A DNA stretch of 64,000 bases from Streptomyces sp. CB02056 (GTDB lineage: Bacteria > Actinomycetota > Actinomycetes > Streptomycetales > Streptomycetaceae): positions 62,001 to 126,000 of the forward strand of contig NZ_LIPD01000016.1 of the NCBI RefSeq assembly GCF_001905545.1, given 5' to 3'. Positions 57,400-64,000 of this stretch are shown in pieces (within the stretch, counting starts at the first letter, position 1; each line of letters starts with the position of its first letter). Below the pieces are notes generated by a model. The model was not told where the DNA came from, searched no databases, and saw only the letters and a list, made by a program, of their open reading frames with translations. A program made the position numbers and the translations under genes.

Positions 57400-57872
57400 G
57401 ATGGTGCGACGGTCGGTCGATGTGACGGCAGGGGCGGCGGGGGCGTCCGTCGGCGCCGCCGTACGAGCACCGTCGGACACGCGCCGCACGGGTGGTTCGC
57501 GAGTGGCGGGCGGGGCGCCCGGGGTGCGCGGCGGTAGGTTCCCGACCGCGGGACCGGCAGGTCGGCCCGGGTCGGACGATCACCGGTACGAGGCTCGCGA
57601 GCGTGAGCGGGACAGTATGCACCGCGCTGTCGCCCGATCGCCGGAATATGCCCGAAGCGCTTGCTGCGTTCCGTCCCCCCGCCCATCCTGAGGCGTATTC
57701 GTGTCGCGGCCGGTGCCCGACCGACGAGACGGCGCGGACGAACGGGCGCGGGCGAACGGATCGCGCGGGCGCCCGGGCACGGCTCGGGCGGCACCGGGCG
57801 ACGGGCTCGGGCCCGCCGGCCGGTCCGGCCCGACCGGGACTCAGCCGAACTGCGAGTGCGGGTGGTGGAGCG

Positions 57873-58346
57873 GTGCAGGTTCTTCAGGTACAGCTGGCGG
57901 TGCAGGCTGACCCCGCCGAGGTCGGTCGGGCCCGCCGGTGGGTGCGCTCGCGGCTGCTGAACCACGGGGTGGACCCGGACGCGCCGATGGCCGAGACGGT
58001 GGTGCTGGTGGTCTCGGAGCTGGTGACCAACGCCGTGGTGCACACCGGCTGTCCGGCCGTGCTGCGGCTCTGTCTGCCGGTGGCCGACGGCCCGCAGGAG
58101 GGCGGCCCGGCCGCCCCGCTGCGGGTGGAGGTCGCCGACGCGAGCCAGGCCCCCCCGGCCCCGCGGCACGCGGGCGCGGACGAGGACGCGACCAACGGGC
58201 GCGGCCTGGAGCTGGTCGAGCTGCTCTGCGAGCGCTGGGGCTGGTACCCGGACGGCTCGGGCAAGCGGGTCTGGTGCGAGATCGGCAGTGACGCCCGGCC
58301 GACCGAGCCGCTGGCCGACGTGGACTGGGCGGCTTTGGCGCAATAG
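57873..58346 (+). CDS. ATP-binding protein, RsbW-like (HATPase_c)
   Basis: A 157-residue GHKL ATPase: AETVVLVVSELVTNAVVHTGCPAVLRLCLPV is the N-box, LRVEVADASQAPPAP is G1, and NGRGLELVELLCERWGWYPDGSGKRVWCEI is G2. GTG 57873 gives QVLQVQLAVQADPAEVGRARRWVR, the typical start. An anti-sigma/serine kinase of the Streptomyces BldG-network kind. Divergent from the ECF sigma gene but 700 bp away. Confidence 0.87.
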   Translation: MQVLQVQLAVQADPAEVGRARRWVRSRLLNHGVDPDAPMAETVVLVVSELVTNAVVHTGCPAVLRLCLPVADGPQEGGPAAPLRVEVADASQAPPAPRHAGADEDATNGRGLELVELLCERWGWYPDGSGKRVWCEIGSDARPTEPLADVDWAALAQ

Positions 58347-58750
58347 CGGCTTTCGCGGCGGCCGTCCGCGGGTGCCGATCACCGGTGCTGATCACCGGCC
58401 GAAAGGTGACGCAACCATTCCGAATTTCGGACTACCCATTGACGTGACGTATCCGACTGATCACTCTTGGGTGCGGCGCTCCGTTGCGAGGGGACGCCGA
58501 GGGGACGTTCGTCCACCGTCGCGGTGCTGCTGTCCAGGGGATTCGTGCCAGCAGGGGGGATCGCGGACGGTCGGCCACGGGCCGCTCCTTGGCGAGTGCG
58601 GAGGGTGTGGCGCGGACTCAGGGCTCGCGCGCCGCGGTTGGATGGCGGCCTGCCGTGCCGTGCTCGCAGTGCGCTCGGCCTGCCGCCATCCAATGCGTCG
58701 CCCCCGTGCGACAGGATCCGGCCACCGGCCGGTCCGTTCCCAGACTTCGC
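58347..58750. other. Intergenic region with direct and inverted repeats
   Basis: No gene seen in about 400 bp. It holds two direct GATCACCGG copies (58377-58385, 58390-58398) and a 12-bp inverted repeat TTGGATGGCGGC (58638-58649) / GCCGCCATCCAA (58682-58693) with a 32-nt loop, probably the terminator of the GlxA-type gene. Confidence 0.6.
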
Positions 58751-59833
58751 TCAGGAAGCCCGTCGGGTAGGGCCTTCGGCGACGGTGGGGCTCCCGTGGC
58801 CGGTGCCGCTCTCGGGGAGGGCGCTGCTTTCGGGAAGGGCGCTGCTTTCGGGAAGGGCGCTGCTTTCGGGGAGGGCGCGGAAGGTGCGCCGGTAGGCGCT
58901 CGGCGCGACGTCGAGCCGGCCGCGCAGCTGGAGCCGCAGCGAGGCGGCGGTGCCGAAGCCGGACTCCCGGGCGACCTGGTCGATCGTCAGGTCGGTCCGC
59001 TCCAGCAACTGGCGGGCCCGCTCGGTGCGCTGGGTGGTGATCCACTGGCCGGGGCTGGCCCCGGTCTCCTCCCGGAAGCGCCGGGTGAAGGTCCGTACGC
59101 TCATCCCCGCCCGGTCGGCGAGCTGCCGCAGCACCAGCGGCCGGTCCAGGTGCTCCAGCGCCCAGGCGCGCACCGCGGCGGTGCCGCTGTCGCCGGGGTC
59201 CACCGGGCTCGGGGCCTCCACGTACTGCTTCTGGCCGCCCTCGCGCCACGGCGGTACCAGGCAGTTGCGGGCCACCGCGTTGGCCACCGCGCTGCCGTGG
59301 TCGCGGCGCACCACGTGCAGGCAGAGGTCCACCCCGGCGGCCACCCCGCCGGAGGTGAGGACGTCGCCGTCGTCGGTGTAGAGCACGTCGGGGTCCAGCC
59401 GCACCCGGGGGAACAGCTGGGCGAAGCGCTCGGTGTAGCGCCAGTGGGTGGTGGCCGGGCGGTCGTCCAGCAGGCCGGCGGCGGCGAGCACGAAGGAGCC
59501 GGTGCAGATCGACATCAGCCGGGTGCCGGGCCGGATCCGGGCCAGCGCGGCGGCCAGTGCTGGGGTGAAGCAGGTGTCGGCGACGGCCGGGCTGGAGTCG
59601 GCGGAGGCCGGGATCACCACGGTGTCGGCCCGCTCCAGCAGTTCGGGCCCGTGGTCGACGACGATCCGGAAGTCGGCGCTGGTGGCGACCGGCCGCCCGT
59701 TCAGGGTGCAGGTGGCCACCTCGTACAGCGGCCGCCCGGCCGGGTCCTTGGCGCCGCCGAAGATGCGGGCGGGGATGCCGAGTTCGAAGGCGATCACGCC
59801 CTCCAGGGCGAGTACCGCGACCAGGTGTGCCAT
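58751..59833 (-). CDS. GlxA-type AraC-family regulator
   Basis: A 360-residue protein. Residues 1-~175 are DJ-1/PfpI-like (LEGVIAFELGIPARIFGG, SICTGSFVLAAAGLLDDRPATTHW with the nucleophile-elbow Cys). Residues ~210-310 are an AraC domain (LRQLADRAGMSVRTFTRRFREETGASPGQWITTQRTERARQLLERTDLTIDQVARESGFGTAASLRLQLRGRL). The C-terminus carries four ALPESS-type repeats from 18-bp tandem copies near 58800-58880. It often regulates efflux genes: the divergent MFS gene is the likely target. Confidence 0.92.
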   Translation of the reverse strand: MAHLVAVLALEGVIAFELGIPARIFGGAKDPAGRPLYEVATCTLNGRPVATSADFRIVVDHGPELLERADTVVIPASADSSPAVADTCFTPALAAALARIRPGTRLMSICTGSFVLAAAGLLDDRPATTHWRYTERFAQLFPRVRLDPDVLYTDDGDVLTSGGVAAGVDLCLHVVRRDHGSAVANAVARNCLVPPWREGGQKQYVEAPSPVDPGDSGTAAVRAWALEHLDRPLVLRQLADRAGMSVRTFTRRFREETGASPGQWITTQRTERARQLLERTDLTIDQVARESGFGTAASLRLQLRGRLDVAPSAYRRTFRALPESSALPESSALPESSALPESGTGHGSPTVAEGPTRRAS

Positions 59834-59953
59834 GCCGTCCCCTCGGATGTCGGTGGGTCCGGGCCAGCCTACGTCGGACCTTGGCCCGATTCTTGCGAAA
59901 GCTGTCATTCAGGCCACTCGTCCGGCGCCGGGCGGCCCGGAACACTCGTTCGC

Positions 59954-61270
59954 GTGACCGAACGCCGTGTCCTCGCCCCCGCCTCCCGCTCCGGACCGCC
60001 CGCCCCGGCCAAGCGCCCCCGGGTGCACTACGCCTGGGTGGTGGCCGCCGTCTCCCTGCTCGTCCTGCTCGGCTCGGCCGGCTTCCGCTCCACGCCGAGC
60101 CTGATGATGGACGCCCTGCACAACGAGTTCGGCTGGTCGCTCGGGACGATCTCCAGCGCCACCTCCGTCAACCTGACGCTCTACGGCCTCACCGCCCCGT
60201 TCGCCGCCGCCCTGATGGACCGTTTCGGGGTGCGCCTGGTGGTGGTCTGCGCGCTGCTGACCATCTCGGTCGGCGCCGGGCTGACCATGCTGATGCGCGA
60301 GCCCTGGCAACTGGTGCTCTGCTGGGGCGTGCTGGTCGGCCTCGGCAGCGGCTCGATGGCCGGCGCCTTCGCCACCACCATCACCGGCCGCTGGTTCCAG
60401 GCCAGGCAGGGCCTGGTCACCGGGGTGCTGACCGCCGCCGGGGCCGCCGGGAACCTGGTCTTCCTGCCGGTCGGCGCCTGGCTGGTCGAGCAGCACGGCT
60501 GGCGCTCGGCCGTGGTCGTGGTCTCGCTCGCCGCCAGCGCCGTCGCCGTCCCGGTCCTGCTGCTGATGCGCGAGCGGCCCGCCGACGTCGGCCTGCTCCC
60601 GTACGGCGCGACCGAGGCCCCGCCCGCGCCGGTGACCGAGGGCCGCGCCCTGACCCGCTCGCTGAAGGTGCTCCGGGACGCCGCCCGCACCCGGGCGTTC
60701 TGGCTGCTGGCCGGCTCCTTCGCGATCTGCGGCGCCACCACCGCCGGCCTGGTCGGCACCCACTTCATCCCGGCCGCGCACGACCACGGCATGCCGGTCA
60801 CCACCGCCGCGAGCCTGCTCGCCCTGATCGGCGTCTTCGACGTGGTCGGCACCGTGGCCAGCGGCTGGTTCACCGACCGGGTCGACTCCCGGCTGCTGCT
60901 CACCGTCTACTACGGGCTGCGCGGGCTGTCCCTGCTCCTGCTGCCGCAGCTGATGGCCGGCACGCTCCAGCCGCCGATCCTCGCCTTCGTGATCTTCTAC
61001 GGGCTGGACTGGGTGGCCACCGTGCCGCCGACCGTCGCGCTGTGCCGCCGGCACTTCGGCGGGGACGCCCCGATCGTCTTCGGCTGGGTGCTCGCCGCCC
61101 ACCAGATCGGCGCGGCCGTCGTCGCCGGACTGGCCGGCCTGGCCCGCGACGCGCTCGGCAACTACGACCTCACCTGGTACGGGGCCGGCGGGCTGTGCGC
61201 GGTCGCGGTCGGGCTCTGCCTGGCGCTGCGCACCGGGCGGACCGACCGGGCGGTGCCGGCGCTGCCGTGA
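59954..61270 (+). CDS. MFS transporter (oxalate/formate antiporter-like)
   Basis: A 438-residue protein with 12 hydrophobic segments: YAWVVAAVSLLVLLGSAGFRSTPSLMMDALHNEFGWSLGTISSATSVNLTLYGLTAPFAAALMDRFGVR is the monocarboxylate/OxlT-like start, and DRFG/RHF motifs link the loops. It may export or exchange organic acids; GlxA-type regulators and such carriers pair in many Streptomyces. GTG 59954. Confidence 0.88.
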   Translation: MTERRVLAPASRSGPPAPAKRPRVHYAWVVAAVSLLVLLGSAGFRSTPSLMMDALHNEFGWSLGTISSATSVNLTLYGLTAPFAAALMDRFGVRLVVVCALLTISVGAGLTMLMREPWQLVLCWGVLVGLGSGSMAGAFATTITGRWFQARQGLVTGVLTAAGAAGNLVFLPVGAWLVEQHGWRSAVVVVSLAASAVAVPVLLLMRERPADVGLLPYGATEAPPAPVTEGRALTRSLKVLRDAARTRAFWLLAGSFAICGATTAGLVGTHFIPAAHDHGMPVTTAASLLALIGVFDVVGTVASGWFTDRVDSRLLLTVYYGLRGLSLLLLPQLMAGTLQPPILAFVIFYGLDWVATVPPTVALCRRHFGGDAPIVFGWVLAAHQIGAAVVAGLAGLARDALGNYDLTWYGAGGLCAVAVGLCLALRTGRTDRAVPALP

Positions 61271-61351
61271 CGGCCGGTGCCCCCGGTGGGCTCCGGTGAC
61301 GGCCGGTGCCCCCGGGCGGGGCTGTCGTACCGGAGGTCTAGGCTCCGGTCC

Positions 61352-61882
61352 ATGGCCGCCCTGACCTTCACCCTGGACCCGAAGCCCGACCCGGACCTGC
61401 GGACGGACATCGTCCGGCTGTGGGTCGACGTCACCAACGCCGGCGGGGCGGTCGGCTTCGTGGCGCCGGTCACCGAGGAGGAGGTCTGGGACACCGCCGA
61501 CCACCAGTTCGCCGGGATCGCGCCGGACGGTCCGGACCGGTTGCTGGTCGCCCACGAGAGCGGGACGGGCCGGCTGGTCGGCGTGCTGTTCTTCGAGTCG
61601 ATGCGCTTCGACCTCATGGAGCACTGGCGGATGCTCAAGCGGGTCATGGTGCACCCCGACTTCCAGGGCCTCGGCCACGGCGCCCGGCTGCTCGCCGAGG
61701 CCGAGCGGGTGGCCCGGGAGTGGGGCCTGGAGTCGCTGCGGCTCACCGCGCGCGGCGGCCAGGGGCTGGAGCGGTTCTACGCCCGCAGCGGCTACCGGGA
61801 GGTCGGCCGGGTGCCGGCCGCGATCCGGGTCGCCCCCGGGGACGACCGGGACGACATCACCATGTGGCTCGACCTGCGCTGA
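61352..61882 (+). CDS. GNAT acetyltransferase
   Basis: A 176-residue GNAT: LKRVMVHPDFQGLGHGARLLAEAERVAREWGLESLRLTARGGQGLERFYARSGYREVGRVPAAIRVAPGDDRDDITMWLDL, with the Q-G-L-G-H-G acetyl-CoA loop near residue 111. Substrate unknown. ATG 61352. Confidence 0.92.
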   Translation: MAALTFTLDPKPDPDLRTDIVRLWVDVTNAGGAVGFVAPVTEEEVWDTADHQFAGIAPDGPDRLLVAHESGTGRLVGVLFFESMRFDLMEHWRMLKRVMVHPDFQGLGHGARLLAEAERVAREWGLESLRLTARGGQGLERFYARSGYREVGRVPAAIRVAPGDDRDDITMWLDLR

Positions 61883-61996
61883 CACCGGCCCCGGTCGGGC
61901 CGTCCGGGCCGGACCGGGTGCCCCGTGCCCCGTTCCGGCTGTCAGGCATGCTTGACTGGAGGACCGGCCCCAGCGCAACGAAGAAGGATGTGTCGA

Positions 61997-62341
61997 GTGA
62001 CCAGCAACGGCCCGGAGAAGTCGCACGCCACGCTCCGCTACACCTCCATGCGGGTCAGCATCTTCCTCGGCTGCCTGCTGGTGGCCCTGCTGCTCGGGCA
62101 CTTCCAGGTCATCCCGGTCAGCGGCGAGGCCGGCATGATCTTCCTCTTCCTGCTGGCCGCGCTCGCCTCCGCGCCGCTCAGCTACGCGCTGCTGGGCAGG
62201 CAGCGCGACGCGATGTCCGAGCAGATCAGCGGCAAGGTCTCCGGGATGCGCAGCCGTACCGCCGAGCGGATCGCCGCGCAGAACGCCGAGGAGGACGCCG
62301 CCGACGACGCCGCCCGCGCGGCCACCGCCGGCCAGAGCTGA
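61997..62341 (+). CDS. DUF4229-family membrane protein
   Basis: A 114-residue protein with two hydrophobic helices (SIFLGCLLVALLLGHFQVI, GMIFLFLLAALASAPLSYALLG) and a charged C-terminal region rich in Ala/Asp/Glu. It matches the DUF4229 layout of actinobacteria; role unknown. GTG 61997 has AAGGA 10 nt upstream; ATG 61988 is the alternative. Confidence 0.8.
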   Translation: MTSNGPEKSHATLRYTSMRVSIFLGCLLVALLLGHFQVIPVSGEAGMIFLFLLAALASAPLSYALLGRQRDAMSEQISGKVSGMRSRTAERIAAQNAEEDAADDAARAATAGQS

Positions 62342-62370
62342 CCCCGGCCCCGCCCGCGAGCGCAGCCGCC

Positions 62371-63531
62371 GTGCCCGCCACCCGAGACTCCGTGCCGTCC
62401 GAGCCGCCTTCCGCCGAGTCGCCCGAGCCGTCTTCCGCCGTGCCGTCCGAGCCGCCTTCCGCTGAGCAGCCGTCCGCCGGGCAGCCGTCCGTCGAGGCGG
62501 CGCTCGGCACCTGGCCGGCCCCCGTCCGCCGGCCCACCGGCCGGGACGTGGCCCGGCTCGCCGGGGTCTCCCAGGCCACCGTCTCCCTGGTCTTCTCCGG
62601 CGCCGAGGCCGGCCGACGGGTCTCCGAGGCGACCCGGGAGCGGGTCCGGGAGGCCGCCCGCAGCCTCGGGTACCGCCCGCAGGCGGCCGGCCGGCAGCTG
62701 CGGCTCGGCCGCAGCGGGATGATCCTGCTGGCCGTGCCGAACCTCCAGGGCCCGTTCTTCGGCCGGGTGCTGGAGGGCGTTCACGAGGAGGCCGGCCGCA
62801 ACGGCCTGGCCGTCGTGGTCAGCTCCGGCTGGGGCAGCGCCACCCTCGCCGAGGCCGCCACCGCGGGCCGCTTCGACGGCCTGCTGATCTGCTCCCCGGA
62901 CGACAGCCAGCTCGGCGAGCTGCCCGCCGACACCCCCGCCGTCTTCCTGGACGCCGACCCCGGCACCGACCGGGCGCGTCCGACCGTCGAACTCGACGTG
63001 GCCGGCGGGATGCGCGCCGCGGTCGAGCACCTGGCCGCGCTCGGCCACCGCAGGATCGGCCGGCTGCGCTCCAGCCACTCCGCGTACACCTTCCGGGTCC
63101 GGCAGGCCGCCTTCGAGCAGGCCGTCCGTGAACTCGGCCTGGAGGTGGTGGAGTTGGGCGTGAGTCTGAACGACGGACATCGGGCCGCGCGGGCCGTCGC
63201 GGGCCGGCTGCTGGAGCGGGCGGACCGGCCGCGCGCGGTGCTCTGCGACGACGACGTGGTCGCCTCCGGGGTCTACCAGGCCGCCGCCGAGCTGGGGCTG
63301 CGGGTGCCGGAGGACCTGTCGGTGGTCGGCATGGACAACGTCGCGGTGGCCGCGCTGCTCGCCCCGCCGCTGACCACCGTCGACCTGCCGGGCGAGGAGC
63401 TGGGCCGGGCGGGCGCGGCCGCGCTGGCGGCCCTGCTGCGCGGGGAGCGGGTGGCGCCGGTCGCGCCGCTGGCGACCTCGCTGGTGCTGCGCTCCTCCAC
63501 GGCGCCGGCCGGTTCGGCCTCGACGGGCTGA
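62371..63531 (+). CDS. LacI-family regulator with Ser/Pro-rich N-terminal extension
   Basis: A 386-residue LacI/GalR protein. The DNA-binding domain TGRDVARLAGVSQATVSLVFSGAEAGRRVSEATRERVREAARSLGYRPQAAGRQLRLGRSGMI (~58-120) is preceded by a ~55-residue Pro/Ser/Glu extension with a direct repeat (SVPSEPPSAES then AVPSEPPSAEQ, from 24-nt copies near 62390 and 62440). The sensor domain reads SLGYRP..., GLLICSPDDSQLGELPADTPAVFLDADP, PRAVLCDDDVVASGVYQAAAELGLRVPEDLSVVGMDNVAVAAL. GTG 62371. Ligand unknown. Confidence 0.9.
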   Translation: MPATRDSVPSEPPSAESPEPSSAVPSEPPSAEQPSAGQPSVEAALGTWPAPVRRPTGRDVARLAGVSQATVSLVFSGAEAGRRVSEATRERVREAARSLGYRPQAAGRQLRLGRSGMILLAVPNLQGPFFGRVLEGVHEEAGRNGLAVVVSSGWGSATLAEAATAGRFDGLLICSPDDSQLGELPADTPAVFLDADPGTDRARPTVELDVAGGMRAAVEHLAALGHRRIGRLRSSHSAYTFRVRQAAFEQAVRELGLEVVELGVSLNDGHRAARAVAGRLLERADRPRAVLCDDDVVASGVYQAAAELGLRVPEDLSVVGMDNVAVAALLAPPLTTVDLPGEELGRAGAAALAALLRGERVAPVAPLATSLVLRSSTAPAGSASTG

Positions 63532-63705
63532 TCACGGTCCGTCACCACTGGGTGGTGCCGCTCCGTCCGGATTGCCCCCGTATGGCCCTCAGGTGGCTCA
63601 CAGATGCCCCTCGGATGCGTTCAGAATTGCTCCAATCGGGTGAATAATCCTCATTTACTCTCGCGCCGTACCTCCATTCGGATTAACAGAGGGTGAGATT
63701 CCAGG

Positions 63706-64000
63706 ATGCGGACGCTCCGATCAATACCCTCACCCTCGTCCAAGGCGGGCCGGATGGCCACCGCCCTGGGCCTCTTCGCGGGCACGCTGCTCACCGGCAC
63801 CCTCACCGTCCCGACCGCCCAGGCGGCCGTCGGCTTCACCAAGACGGTGGACAAGCCGACGGCGGCGCCCGGCGAGAACGTCACCTACACCCTGCGCTAC
63901 ACCTGTTCCGTCACCGACTGCGCCAACGGCCGGATCACCGACACCCTCCCGGCCGGGATGGAGTTCGTCGGCTGGACCCCGGACGCGAGCACCGTCGACG
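63706..64000 (+). CDS. Secreted DUF11-type surface protein, 3' end outside window
   Basis: The first 98 codons of a secreted protein. A basic start plus hydrophobic core (MATALGLFAGTLLTGTLTVPTAQA, ~17-40) forms a signal peptide with cleavage near AQA-AVG. The mature start AVGFTKTVDKPTAAPGENVTYTLRYTCSVTDCANGRITDTLPAGMEFVGWTPDAS is a DUF11/isopeptide-repeat domain with a Cys pair. Such proteins are cell-surface adhesins of actinomycetes. Confidence 0.85.
   Translation, partial: MRTLRSIPSPSSKAGRMATALGLFAGTLLTGTLTVPTAQAAVGFTKTVDKPTAAPGENVTYTLRYTCSVTDCANGRITDTLPAGMEFVGWTPDASTVD

Noticed and set aside
57167..57691. Pro/Gly/Arg-rich plus-strand frame upstream of the RsbW-like gene
   Set aside because: Runs through a tandem repeat and has no ribosome binding site or domain.

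Overview
The window is high-GC DNA with GTG/TTG starts, GGAGG ribosome binding sites and many ATGA/GTGA gene overlaps. Gene content (DmdR1-type DtxR regulator, DUF397/XRE/DUF6879 modules, mycothiol-linked anti-sigma, RsbW-like ATPases, rare TTA codons) points to a Streptomycetaceae chromosome (Streptomyces or Kitasatospora). No rRNA, tRNA, CRISPR array or transposase was seen.

Core left arm (1-4.7 kb): a GNAT fragment, thpR, a 31-residue membrane peptide, serC, a citrate synthase and pdxH. Core right arm (46.3-64 kb): a SIS-domain protein, the DmdR1-like iron regulator, a primase-like protein, a large helix-turn-helix regulator, a periplasmic-type binding lipoprotein, purU, a sigma/anti-sigma pair, a GlxA-type AraC regulator, an MFS carrier, a LacI regulator and the start of a secreted DUF11-type protein. 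From memory, the genes at the two inner edges (pdxH/citrate synthase and SIS/dmdR1) are close neighbours in S. coelicolor, so the ~41 kb between them looks like an accessory island.

The island holds several systems. (1) 4.8-14.0 kb: a complete FxSxx-COOH RiPP locus: TIR protein FxsC, the giant ParA-like/TIR-like/NB-ARC/TPR protein FxsT, a 61-residue precursor FxsA ending FNSSI, the radical SAM/SPASM maturase FxsB with a C-terminal HExxH domain, and an AAC(3)-type acetyltransferase without a normal start codon. (2) 14.3-20.3 kb: an albusnodin-type lasso peptide cluster (precursor, cyclase, fused leader-binding/protease protein, GNAT acetyltransferase) bracketed by two look-alike double-hairpin elements. 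(3) 20.4-25.4 kb: a DUF6879/DUF397/XRE/SUKH patch with a 252-bp ungapped duplication and two decayed genes. (4) 25.5-31.9 kb: regulator-target pairs (TetR with a metallo-beta-lactamase/CMD fusion, a WYL regulator, MarR with a DHA2 exporter), two with palindromic operators. (5) 31.9-37.0 kb: an unrecognised five-gene operon (SCP2-like, acyl-CoA dehydrogenase, acyltransferase-like, ThiF-like E1, clavaminate-synthase-like oxygenase), the last four overlapping by 4 nt each, divergent from an HxlR regulator. (6) 37.6-43.2 kb: a second FxsC-FxsT pair with no precursor or maturase, followed at 45.1 kb by a DUF4231/SLATT-like membrane protein.

The two FxsC-FxsT pairs are the most interesting content: both TIR domains keep the Glu expected of NAD-cleaving TIRs, both FxsT proteins carry a KGGTGRT P-loop plus an NB-ARC switch, and one copy is tied to a RiPP while the other stands alone. 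TTA (bldA-type) codons in fxsC1 and in the regulator beside the lasso cluster suggest developmental timing of both peptide systems.
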